Positions 1 to 6,816 of a stretch of 8,151 nt of DNA are shown here, piece by piece. The notes beneath the pieces were generated by a model. The model searched no databases and was not told where the DNA came from. It was given only the letters and a program-made list of their open reading frames with translations. Each line of letters starts with the position of its first letter. Position 1 is the first letter of the stretch. The stretch is from an uncultured Eubacteriales bacterium. Lineage in GTDB: Bacteria; Bacillota; Clostridia; UMGS1810. The stretch covers positions 1-8,151 of the forward strand of contig CABUQL010000042.1 in the NCBI GenBank assembly GCA_902493665.1. The letters are read 5' to 3'. The translations under genes and the position numbers were made by a program.

Positions 1-2
1 AT

Positions 3-335
3 TTTACAAAGCTTAAAAGAGCGCAGCTTGAGTCAATTGTGAAAAAACGTGCTTTTTCCGATTACAAAAGCGTTTTGGGCGACAGACGCATTGCGCTTGA
101 CAACCTTTTGCAGCAGCTTTTGGAGCAGTATAATAAAAATATTACGTCAAAAAAGATGTCATTTGCAAAAATTTTGGGAAAACTTGAGGCGCTGAATCCG
201 ATTTCTGTCTTAAAAAGAGGCTTTTCTGTTGCAAAAATAAACAATAAAGCAGTTAAAAGCGTTTCGGACGTTAAAAGCGGTGATAAATTAACAGTTACTG
301 TGTCGGATGGAGATATAAATTGTACAGTTGATTAA
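3..335 (+). CDS. xseA: Exodeoxyribonuclease VII large subunit, C-terminal part (5' end outside window)
   Basis: This is the last 110 residues of the large subunit of exonuclease VII, which with many copies of XseB degrades single-stranded DNA to short oligonucleotides in the cytoplasm. The frame is open from the window edge (first whole codon at 3) to TAA at 333-335, so the gene starts upstream. The GTG at 39 is an internal valine codon with no ribosome binding site, not a start. The visible part is a basic, helical segment (KKRAFSDYK onward, probably part of the long coiled arm that binds XseB), followed by the family signature LEALNPISVLKRGFSV and a short beta-rich tail ending SGDKLTVTVSDGDINCTVD. 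That signature and tail are the standard end of XseA proteins. The catalytic region and N-terminal OB fold are not in the window. xseB follows after 35 bases, as in most bacteria, which supports the call. Confidence 0.93.
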   Translation, partial: FTKLKRAQLESIVKKRAFSDYKSVLGDRRIALDNLLQQLLEQYNKNITSKKMSFAKILGKLEALNPISVLKRGFSVAKINNKAVKSVSDVKSGDKLTVTVSDGDINCTVD

Positions 336-370
336 CATAAATATAATTACGGTAAACTAAGGAGAATAAT

Positions 371-604
371 ATGAGTAATAAATCCGGTTTTGAAGCGAAC
401 ATAAAAGAGCTTGAAGAGATTGTCGCAAAACTCGAAACGGGCGAGGCAACTTTAGATGAATGTATAAATCTTTTTGAAAGAGGCGCACATCTTGCGGACG
501 AATCTGCAAAAATGATTGACGCTGCCGAGCAAAAAATAAAAGTTCTTTTTGAAAATAACGGCGCGATTTCGGAAAAAGATTTCGAGCAAGAGGAGCAAAT
601 ATGA
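371..604 (+). CDS. xseB: Exodeoxyribonuclease VII small subunit
   Basis: A 77-residue protein matching the small subunit of exonuclease VII, which coats the helical arm of XseA and is needed for nuclease activity and its control. Family features are the N-terminal FEANIKELEEIVAKLETGE (residues 8-26), then LDECINLFERGAHL (residues 28-41) and a helix through AEQKIKVL, together forming the two-helix hairpin of the family. The acidic tail (EKDFEQEEQ) is less conserved. Length is normal for the family (about 70-85). The ATG at 371 follows AAGGAG at 359-364 with a 6-base spacer. The stop codon (602-604) overlaps the ispA start in an ATGA, so translation of ispA is probably coupled. The gap to xseA is 35 bases with no terminator hairpin, so co-transcription with xseA is expected. 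Confidence 0.95.
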   Translation: MSNKSGFEANIKELEEIVAKLETGEATLDECINLFERGAHLADESAKMIDAAEQKIKVLFENNGAISEKDFEQEEQI

Positions 605-1458
605 ATTTTAACACAGAATATAACGCAAGAATTAAAGAAATAGATGAATTTATCGAAAATTACATTGACTCGGTTTCCGATACGCAGGAATTAATCAGAG
701 AATCTATGAAATATGCCGTGCTTAACGGAGGAAAACGACTCCGTTCGATTTTGTGCATTGAAATCGCAAAAGTGCAAAATGTCAGCAAAGAGGCTGCACT
801 CAAATTTGCCGCTGCGATTGAGTTTATCCATGCATATTCGCTTGTTCACGATGATTTGCCGTGTATGGACGATGATGATTTGAGAAGGGGAAAGCCGAGT
901 TGTCACAAAAAATACGGCGAGGCAATAGCGGTGCTTACGGGCGACGCGCTTTTAACGCTTGCGTTTGGCATTATGTCTGAGGCGTGTCTGTCGTGTGAAA
1001 ATCCGGCAAATGCCGTCAAAGCGGTAAATTACGTTGCAAAAAAAGCCGGAATGTGCGGTATGATAAACGGTCAGGTTATCGATATAAACAGCGAAAACAA
1101 TACTTCGGCAGACTTAAATCTTCTTTTAAAACTTGTTGAAAAGAAAACATCCGAGCTTATATCTGCTGCAATTGTTGCGCCCGTTATCATAAGCGGAGCG
1201 GATGACGCATCGGTTAAATTTTATGAAAATTTTGCCGATAATCTCGGCATTGCCTTTCAAATCCGCGATGATTTTGAGGATATCATGCAGGATGGCAAAG
1301 ATGACGGTTCTCCGAACTTTATAAACATCTTAGGCAAAGAAAATGCACTTAAATACATAAAAGAATACATCAAAAAAACTGATGATGCAATTGCGCAAAT
1401 TAAAAATAATGAGTTTATTGCCCAAATGTCTGATTATTTGTTTAAAAGTTTCAAATAG
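601..1458 (+). CDS. ispA: Farnesyl diphosphate synthase (short-chain trans-polyprenyl diphosphate synthase)
   Basis: A 285-residue trans-isoprenyl diphosphate synthase that condenses isopentenyl diphosphate onto dimethylallyl and geranyl diphosphate, giving C15 (possibly C20) prenyl diphosphate for undecaprenyl and quinone-type lipids. Visible motifs are GGKRLRS (residues 43-49), which binds IPP, the first Asp-rich motif DDLPCMD (84-90) followed by DDDLRR, LTGDALL (112-118), GQVIDI (157-162), KKT (181-183), and the second Asp-rich motif FQIRDDFED (219-227). The two-residue insertion in the first motif and the aromatic Tyr79 five residues before it are the bacterial FPP synthase pattern, so C15 is the likely product, though chain length was not tested. 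Downstream of the second motif the usual loop is shortened and altered (GKDDGSPNFINILG). The start ATG lies in an ATGA overlap with xseB and follows AGGAG at 591-595. In many Clostridia dxs or tlyA follows, but here pheS comes next behind its own promoter. Confidence 0.93.
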   Translation: MNFNTEYNARIKEIDEFIENYIDSVSDTQELIRESMKYAVLNGGKRLRSILCIEIAKVQNVSKEAALKFAAAIEFIHAYSLVHDDLPCMDDDDLRRGKPSCHKKYGEAIAVLTGDALLTLAFGIMSEACLSCENPANAVKAVNYVAKKAGMCGMINGQVIDINSENNTSADLNLLLKLVEKKTSELISAAIVAPVIISGADDASVKFYENFADNLGIAFQIRDDFEDIMQDGKDDGSPNFINILGKENALKYIKEYIKKTDDAIAQIKNNEFIAQMSDYLFKSFK

Positions 1459-1463
1459 TTTTC

Positions 1464-1492
1464 TTGCAAAACAGGCAATAATATGTTATAAT
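1464..1492 (+). promoter_or_regulatory. Sigma-A-type promoter for the pheST operon, with extended -10
   Basis: TTGCAA at 1464-1469 and TATAAT at 1487-1492 are separated by exactly 17 bases. A TG at 1484-1485 sits one base before the -10, giving the extended -10 form. The -10 is a perfect consensus match and the -35 matches at four of six positions. The upstream DNA is AT-rich, and the element lies entirely in the only intergenic gap of any size, just after the ispA stop. The expected transcription start is near 1499-1500, giving a leader of about 45 bases to the pheS GTG. Identified by eye; no start-site data. Confidence 0.8.
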
Positions 1493-1530
1493 AACAAGAA
1501 TAGTCAATAATTTATTTAATAACAGTCGGG

Positions 1531-1536
1531 AAGGAG
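1531..1536 (+). promoter_or_regulatory. Ribosome binding site fixing the GTG start of pheS
   Basis: AAGGAG with an 8-base spacer before GTG at 1545. There is no in-frame ATG nearby, and the protein from this GTG begins as expected for PheS, so the near-perfect Shine-Dalgarno decides the start. Confidence 0.85.
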
Positions 1537-1544
1537 TAAATTCC

Positions 1545-2564
1545 GTGAAACAACTACTTGAAAAAATCAAAAAAGATGCGTCGGAATCTTTGAAAAATAT
1601 TGAAAATATGGAGCTTTTGGAAAACTTCAGGATTAAATATCTCGGAAAAAAAGGCGAGATAACATCGGTTCTTAAAGGTTTGGGGAAAGCTTCGCCCGAA
1701 GAACGTCCGGTGCTCGGCCAGCTTGCAAATGAAGTAAGAGCGAGTATCGAATCGCAGATTGCCGAAAAAAAAGCAGAACTTCAAAAATATATGCTTGAGG
1801 CAAAGCTCAAGAGCGAAAAGCTTGATGTTACAATGCCCGGTAAAAAGAACGAAATGGGTAACAAACATCCGCTCACACTTGTTCAGAATAAACTTGAAGA
1901 AATATTTATGGGAATGGGATTTTCCATTGCAGACGGTCCCGAAGTTGAGCTTGATTACTACAATTTCGAAGCTTTAAATCTTCCTAAAAACCACCCTGCA
2001 AGAGATATGCAGGATACGTTTTACATCAACGACGATGTTGTGCTTCGTTCGCAGACATCATCTGTTCAGGTTCGTGTTATGGAAAAAACAAAACCGCCGA
2101 TAAGAATTATCGCTCCGGGACGCGTTTACCGTTCCGATGCCGTTGACGCAACACATTCACCTGTATTCCACCAGATGGAAGGTCTTGTTGTTGACAAGGG
2201 CGTTACAATGGGCGACTTAAAAGGTACGCTTGAAATTGCACTTAAAAAGCTTTACGGTGATGATGTGAAAATCCGTTTAAGACCGCATCACTTCCCGTTT
2301 ACAGAGCCGAGTGCCGAAGTTGATATTTCGTGCTTTGTATGCGGAGGAAAGGGCTGCCCCGTGTGCAAAAAAGAAGGATATATTGAAATTCTCGGTGCGG
2401 GCATGGTTCATCCCAAAGTGCTTAAAAACTGCGGAATTGACCCTGAAATTTACAGCGGTTTCGCATTTGGTATAGGTCTTGAACGTGTTGTTATGAGATC
2501 ATATAACATAAATGATATGAGATTGCTTTATGAAAACGATTTAAGATTTTTGAAACAATTTTAA
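1545..2564 (+). CDS. pheS: Phenylalanine--tRNA ligase alpha subunit
   Basis: The catalytic subunit of the alpha2-beta2 class II phenylalanyl-tRNA synthetase, which activates phenylalanine with ATP and charges tRNA-Phe. The 339-residue length is normal for the bacterial form. Residues 1-90 form the N-terminal coiled-coil that contacts tRNA. The catalytic core starts near 105 (HPLTLVQNKLEEIF). It contains GFSIADGPEVELDYYNF (125-141) and HPARDMQDTFY (150-160), motif 2 around PGRVYRSD (191-198) with the FHQMEG loop (208-213), FTEPSAEVD (252-260), and motif 3 GIGLERVVM (309-317). Cysteines 263, 266, 271 and 274 form the CxxC...CxxC patch common in Gram-positive PheS. The gene starts with GTG behind a strong ribosome binding site. 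pheT follows after 19 bases, as in most bacteria. No truncation or missing key residue is seen. Confidence 0.98.
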   Translation: MKQLLEKIKKDASESLKNIENMELLENFRIKYLGKKGEITSVLKGLGKASPEERPVLGQLANEVRASIESQIAEKKAELQKYMLEAKLKSEKLDVTMPGKKNEMGNKHPLTLVQNKLEEIFMGMGFSIADGPEVELDYYNFEALNLPKNHPARDMQDTFYINDDVVLRSQTSSVQVRVMEKTKPPIRIIAPGRVYRSDAVDATHSPVFHQMEGLVVDKGVTMGDLKGTLEIALKKLYGDDVKIRLRPHHFPFTEPSAEVDISCFVCGGKGCPVCKKEGYIEILGAGMVHPKVLKNCGIDPEIYSGFAFGIGLERVVMRSYNINDMRLLYENDLRFLKQF

Positions 2565-2583
2565 GAAAGGCGGACATTAACTT

Positions 2584-4956
2584 ATGAAATTCCCAATTGG
2601 ATGGTTAAACGATTATGTGGATTTAAACGGGTACACACCCGAGGAGATTGCACATGAAATGACAATGTCCGGTTCAAAAGTTGAGGCAATTGAAAATCCG
2701 GGCGATCTGCTCAGCAATGTTGTAGTAGGTAAAATTTTAGATATTAAAGATCACCCAAATGCAGACAAGCTTTGCATTTGCAAAATCGATGTTGGTAGCG
2801 AAGTTTTGCAAATTGTAACGGGTGCAAAAAATATAAATGTAGGCGATTACATTCCTGTTGCGCTTGATAATTCGCATCTTCCCGACGGAACGGTTATCAA
2901 AAAAGGAAAGCTTCGCGGCGAAGAATCAAATGGTATGCTTTGCTCATTTAACGAGCTCGGCCTCTCAAAAGAAGATGTTCCGTATGCAGACGAAAACGGA
3001 ATACTCATTTTGCCGAAACCTTATGAGCTCGGAACGGACATTAAAGAAATTTTCGGTCTTAACGAAAGCGTTATAGAATTTGAAATCACGCCGAACAGGG
3101 CAGACTGTTTCAGTGTTATAGGTCTTGCAAGGGAGGCGTCGGCTACATTTGACAAGCCTATTACGATTAAAAAACCTGTTGTTAAAGAAAACAATGAAAA
3201 CGTTAACGATTATGTTAACATCTCGGTTAATGACAGTGACCTTTGCATGCGTTACAGTGCAAGAGTTATTAAAAATGTAAACATTAAAGAAAGCCCGAAG
3301 TGGCTTAAAGACAGACTTAAACTTTCGGGAATCAGAAGTATCAACAATATCGTTGACATAACCAACTATATTCTTTTAGAATACGGTCAGCCTATGCATG
3401 CCTTTGATTTGGAAACGCTTTCGGGCAATAAAATTGTTGTAAGACGTGCAAAAGACGGCGAAAAAATGTTTACGCTTGACGAGCAGGAAAGAAATCTTGA
3501 TTCGTCAATGCTCCTTATCTGCGACGATGAAAAACCTGCTTGCGTTGCGGGCGTTATGGGCGGACTTGATTCCGAAATTAAAGATACGACAAAAACTATT
3601 GTTTTTGAATCGGCTTGTTTCTTCGGTCCGAGTGTAAGAATCACTGCAAAAAAACTCGGCCTCAGAACAGAATCATCGGCAAGATTTGAAAAAGGTCTTG
3701 ACCCGAACAACTGTATAGATGCTTTAAACCGTGCCTGTGAGCTTGTGTGCGAGCTGGGAGCAGGAGAGGTTGTGGGCGGAATAATCGATATTGACAACAG
3801 CAGCAAAGAACCGCACATTCTTCCTTTCAGACCCGATTATATAAACAAATTCTTAGGAACTGATTTAAACAAAGAATATATGCAGAGCGTTTTGGAATCT
3901 TTGGAATTTAAGGTTGACGGCGACAAAGTTGTAGTTCCGACATTCAGAGCTGACGTTGAAGGCGAAGCAGATATTGCCGAAGAAGTTGCAAGAATTTACG
4001 GCTACGACAAAATCAAATCGTCGCCTTTGCGCGGTGAAACAACACTCGGCGTTAAAACAACGGCGCAAAAGGTCGGCGATAAAATCCAGGAAGTGCTTAT
4101 GGCACAGGGCATGTATGAAGTTATGAACTTCTCATTTACTTCGCCCGACGTTTTAAAACTTATAAATTCAAATGACGAAACTCTTACAAAAATGGTTGAA
4201 ATCAGAAATCCGCTCGGAAAAGACTGCTCCGTTATGAGAACCACGCTTCTTGCGGATATGATGAAAACGCTTTCATTTAACTATAATCAGAGAAATCCTT
4301 ATGCATATCTCTATGAGCTTGCAGATGTTTACATTCCCGTTGAAGGCGAAAAACTTCCCGACGAAAGAAAGAAAGTTTGCCTCGGCATGTACGGAAAATG
4401 CGATTTCTACAATATGAAAGGTGTTATTGAATGCATATTTGAAAAACTTAACATTTCATATTTTGAGTTTAAACCCTGTACCGATGTAACAACCTTCCAT
4501 CCCGGAAGATGCGCAAAAATTTATGCAAATAACAAATACATCGGCATAATGGGCGAGGCTCACCCGGTTGTTACGGAAAATTATTCGATGAATGCAAAAG
4601 CGTATATAGCAGAGCTTGATTTTAACACGCTTGTTGATTGCTACAAACCCGATGTTAAATTTAAGCAGCTTCCGAAATTCCCGGCAGTTACACGTGACAT
4701 TGCAATGCTTGTCGGTGATGAAGTTTCCATCGGCGATTTGGAACGCACAATTAAGCAGTGCTCAGGAAAAATTTTGGAAGAAATTAAACTTTTTGACGTA
4801 TACAAAGGTTCGCAGATTGAAAGCGGCAAAAAGAGTGTCGCATTTTCAATTGTTTACCGTGCAAGTGACAGAACGCTTACCGATGACGAAATAAACGCCG
4901 TATTTAATAAGACGGTATCTCAGCTTGAAGAAAAACACGGAGCACAGTTAAGATAA
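2584..4956 (+). CDS. pheT: Phenylalanine--tRNA ligase beta subunit
   Basis: The 790-residue beta subunit of phenylalanyl-tRNA synthetase, which edits mischarged Tyr-tRNA-Phe and holds the tRNA. Domains in order: N-terminal B1 segment (KFPIGWLNDYVDL); an EMAP/Myf-type tRNA-binding OB fold at about 40-150 with HPNADKLCICK (57-67), KLRGEESNGMLCS (109-121) and NELGL; NRADCFSVIGLARE (171-184); the B3/B4 editing region, about 215-390, with NNIVDITNY (254-262), GQPMHAFD (268-275), GVMGG (323-327) and SSARFEKGLDP (364-374); the B5 domain with TFRADVEGEADIAEEVARIYG (453-473), whose acidic residues (D457, D463, E466, E467) fit its metal site; a catalytic-like domain, about 490-680; and the C-terminal anticodon-binding ferredoxin-like fold from KFPAVTRDIA (698-707) to the end. 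Length is typical. The start ATG has GG-rich AAAGGCGG at 2566-2573, spaced slightly far but adequate. No terminator follows it before ireB. Confidence 0.98.
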   Translation: MKFPIGWLNDYVDLNGYTPEEIAHEMTMSGSKVEAIENPGDLLSNVVVGKILDIKDHPNADKLCICKIDVGSEVLQIVTGAKNINVGDYIPVALDNSHLPDGTVIKKGKLRGEESNGMLCSFNELGLSKEDVPYADENGILILPKPYELGTDIKEIFGLNESVIEFEITPNRADCFSVIGLAREASATFDKPITIKKPVVKENNENVNDYVNISVNDSDLCMRYSARVIKNVNIKESPKWLKDRLKLSGIRSINNIVDITNYILLEYGQPMHAFDLETLSGNKIVVRRAKDGEKMFTLDEQERNLDSSMLLICDDEKPACVAGVMGGLDSEIKDTTKTIVFESACFFGPSVRITAKKLGLRTESSARFEKGLDPNNCIDALNRACELVCELGAGEVVGGIIDIDNSSKEPHILPFRPDYINKFLGTDLNKEYMQSVLESLEFKVDGDKVVVPTFRADVEGEADIAEEVARIYGYDKIKSSPLRGETTLGVKTTAQKVGDKIQEVLMAQGMYEVMNFSFTSPDVLKLINSNDETLTKMVEIRNPLGKDCSVMRTTLLADMMKTLSFNYNQRNPYAYLYELADVYIPVEGEKLPDERKKVCLGMYGKCDFYNMKGVIECIFEKLNISYFEFKPCTDVTTFHPGRCAKIYANNKYIGIMGEAHPVVTENYSMNAKAYIAELDFNTLVDCYKPDVKFKQLPKFPAVTRDIAMLVGDEVSIGDLERTIKQCSGKILEEIKLFDVYKGSQIESGKKSVAFSIVYRASDRTLTDDEINAVFNKTVSQLEEKHGAQLR

Positions 4957-4970
4957 AATAACAAAAATTA

Positions 4971-4977
4971 AAAGGAG
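4971..4977 (+). promoter_or_regulatory. Ribosome binding site deciding the ireB start (ATG 4986, not GTG 4977)
   Basis: AAAGGAG ends at 4977 and leaves an 8-base spacer to ATG 4986. An in-frame GTG at 4977 would add Met-Val-Leu but it overlaps the last base of this Shine-Dalgarno, so it cannot be the start served by it. The shorter protein also matches the N-terminal spacing of IreB-family proteins. Confidence 0.88.
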
Positions 4978-4985
4978 TGGTACTT

Positions 4986-5234
4986 ATGTCAAATAACGAA
5001 ACTGTTGTATTTAAGGGCGGTCTTGATAAAGAAAACCGTATAAGGCAGGCGCTTTTTACTGTTTACGAAGCTCTTAAAGTCAAGGGATACAATCCCATAA
5101 GCCAGCTTGTAGGATACATTATGTCGGGCGACCCGTCATATATCACAAGTCACAACAATGCAAGAAGTATCATTTCAAAGCTTGAACGTGATGAAATACT
5201 TGAAGAGGTGTTCAAGCAGTATTTAAAGGATTAA
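4986..5234 (+). CDS. ireB: IreB/ReoM-family regulatory phosphoprotein (UPF0297, YrzL-like)
   Basis: An 82-residue cytoplasmic protein of the IreB family. Known members are IreB of Enterococcus, a substrate of the PASTA kinase IreK and its phosphatase IreP that affects cephalosporin resistance, and ReoM of Listeria, which controls ClpCP-dependent degradation of MurA. The family core is clear: TVYEALKVKGYNPISQLVGY (residues 25-44), then SGDPSYITSHNNAR (47-60) and ERDEILEEVFKQYL (67-80). The N-terminal NETVVF (4-9) aligns with the DETVRF of IreB, placing Thr6 at the main phosphorylated threonine of the family (inference by motif alignment). The gene lies 29 bases after pheT and 4 bases before murJ. 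The murJ ribosome binding site (AAAGGA, 5225-5230) is inside its last codons, so the two are likely co-translated. In most Firmicutes this gene sits between alaS and ruvX, so its place here is unusual. Confidence 0.95.
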   Translation: MSNNETVVFKGGLDKENRIRQALFTVYEALKVKGYNPISQLVGYIMSGDPSYITSHNNARSIISKLERDEILEEVFKQYLKD

Positions 5235-5238
5235 AAAT

Positions 5239-6816
5239 ATGAAATCAGCAAAAAAAAACACCGTTATAACGGCGATGCTTGTGTCGCTTTCAATGCTTTT
5301 GTCAAAGGCATTCGGAATGCTCCGCGACATTGTTTTGGCATCCTTGTACGGCACAGGTTCGGTTGAAGCAATCGCATTTTCCACGGCGTCGCGTATACCT
5401 CTTTTGTTTTTTGATATTGCACTCGGCACTGCGGTTACAGCGGCTTTTATACCGATATACAATGACATTTTAAAAAACAAAACCGCAAAAAAAGCTCAGA
5501 ATTTCTCAAATAAATTTATTACCCTTATTTTTATTATAACTGGTGTTATGTCGCTTTTGGGCATTGTTTTTTCAAAAGAGCTTGCACTTTTAATCGCAGG
5601 CGGTCTTGACAGTGAAAAGCTTATCGCAGCGTCGTTTTTGACTAAGATTTTGTTTCCGACAATGATTACAACGGGAGTTGCCTACTGTATAGTCGGAATA
5701 CTTCAGTCGGCGGGAGAGTTTTTGATTCCGGCAATTATAAGCCTTGTTTCAAATCTCTTTTTAGTGCTTTATATGCTGATTTTTAAAAACAGGTTCGGAG
5801 TAAGCGGTGTTGCGGTTGCAATGCTTATTGCATGGTCGCTTCAGGTTGTTGTGCAAATTCCGAGTTTGTTTAAAATTAAATATTCATTCAGGTTTTCAAA
5901 TCCGTTTTTTGATCCTGATATAAAAAAGGTATGCCTTTTGGCGATGCCGATAATAATAAGTGCATGGGTTCAGCCGATTAACACGGTAATTAACATCAAC
6001 CTTGCATCACATTTAAATAACGGAGCGGCAATAACATCGCTTGATTATGCCAATAAGCTTTATATAATTTTAGTCGGCGTATTTACTTATACCGTTACTA
6101 ATCTTATTTTTCCATCGCTTTCAAAAATGGCATCGTCGGATGACAACGAAGGTTATGCGGCTTCGGTATGCAAATCATTAAAATATGTGATTTTTATTAT
6201 AATACCCATTATGACAGGCTTTCTTATACTTTCAAAGCCCGTTATAAGAGTGTTTTACGAAAGAGGCGCTTTTAACGAAAACTCAACAATGCTCACTTCA
6301 AAAGCGCTGTTTTTCTATTCTATGGGAATGATTGGGTTTGCGATAAGCGAAATTATGAATAAGTCTTTTTATTCGCTAAAAGACGGCAAAACTCCGATGA
6401 GGATTTCCATTATCGGAATTGTAATTAACATTTTGCTTAGTATTTTCTTTGTAAAAGTTGTAAAAACGGGCCTTGAAGGACTTGCATTTTCGGCATCTGT
6501 TTCAATTACGTTTGCGGGATTTACGCTTCTTATCATTCTTAACAAACGAATGAAACATATGATAATAAATAAAAGTTTTTGCATATCCGTTTTAAAAAGT
6601 GTTGTTTCTTCGCTTGTTATGGCGGTGTGCGTAATTGTGACATATAATTTTGCGTTGCGCATGCAGTACGGAAAACTTTTAGAGCTTGCACTGCCTGTTG
6701 CAGTCGGTGCGTGCATCTATGCGCTGATGTGCATTATACTTAAAAGCGAAGAATTTAAATCATTGTTTGCTGCTCTTATTTCAAAAACAAAGAGGGGAGG
6801 CACAAATATTGAATAA
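5239..6816 (+). CDS. murJ: Lipid II flippase MurJ (MviN family, MOP superfamily)
   Basis: A 525-residue polytopic membrane protein expected to flip lipid II across the cytoplasmic membrane for peptidoglycan synthesis. About 14 hydrophobic segments are visible from residue 8 to 502, the usual number for MurJ. Signatures: SKAFGMLRDIVLASLYG in TM1 (22-38), SRIPLLFFD and AAFIPIYND in TM2 (51-76), INTVININLASHL (247-259), DYANKLY (269-275), FPSLSKMAS (291-299), and the hallmark ERGAFNENSTMLTSKALFFY (341-360) with NKSFYSLKDGKTPMRIS (374-390). Against remembered E. coli MurJ, Arg24 corresponds to Arg29 here, Arg18 to Lys23 and Arg270 probably to Lys273, while the position of Arg52 falls at a hydrophobic Phe58. 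Another MOP member (a Wzx-like glycan flippase) is less likely because the 341-390 pattern is MurJ-specific. The start ATG follows AAAGGA at 5225-5230. Its 3' end overlaps the next gene by 8 bases. Confidence 0.92.
   Translation: MKSAKKNTVITAMLVSLSMLLSKAFGMLRDIVLASLYGTGSVEAIAFSTASRIPLLFFDIALGTAVTAAFIPIYNDILKNKTAKKAQNFSNKFITLIFIITGVMSLLGIVFSKELALLIAGGLDSEKLIAASFLTKILFPTMITTGVAYCIVGILQSAGEFLIPAIISLVSNLFLVLYMLIFKNRFGVSGVAVAMLIAWSLQVVVQIPSLFKIKYSFRFSNPFFDPDIKKVCLLAMPIIISAWVQPINTVININLASHLNNGAAITSLDYANKLYIILVGVFTYTVTNLIFPSLSKMASSDDNEGYAASVCKSLKYVIFIIIPIMTGFLILSKPVIRVFYERGAFNENSTMLTSKALFFYSMGMIGFAISEIMNKSFYSLKDGKTPMRISIIGIVINILLSIFFVKVVKTGLEGLAFSASVSITFAGFTLLIILNKRMKHMIINKSFCISVLKSVVSSLVMAVCVIVTYNFALRMQYGKLLELALPVAVGACIYALMCIILKSEEFKSLFAALISKTKRGGTNIE
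6794..6800 (+). promoter_or_regulatory. Ribosome binding site supporting a TTG start at 6809
   Basis: GGGGAGG lies inside the end of murJ, 8 bases before TTG 6809. It is the only strong Shine-Dalgarno near the start of the last gene. The frame has no ATG until residue 122, well inside the first membrane segments, so the TTG is the best start. Confidence 0.82.

Noticed and set aside
39..335. Separate 98-residue gene starting at GTG 39
   Set aside because: The frame is open upstream to the window edge, there is no ribosome binding site before the GTG, and the protein is plainly the tail of XseA.
320..347. Possible promoter before xseB: TTGTAC and TATAAT with a 16-base spacer
   Set aside because: The -10 is perfect but the -35 matches only three of six positions and lies in the xseA 3' end. 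In AT-rich DNA a lone TATAAT is expected by chance, and xseB fits as part of the xseA operon.
1461..1500. Inverted repeats TTCTTG/CAAGAA and TGTTAT/ATAACA between ispA and pheS, as terminator or operator
   Set aside because: The outer stem is six pairs with a 28-base loop, the inner one is all A-T rich with a one-base loop, and neither has a following U-run. They overlap the promoter hexamers, which explains most of the symmetry.
3387..3818. 143-codon open frame on the minus strand inside pheT
   Set aside because: It is antisense to the strongly conserved editing and B5 regions of pheT, its Ser-rich product matches no known family, and it arises from the codon bias of the real gene.
4957..4985. 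Terminator between pheT and ireB
   Set aside because: The gap is 29 A-rich bases holding only the ireB Shine-Dalgarno. No hairpin or U-run is present.
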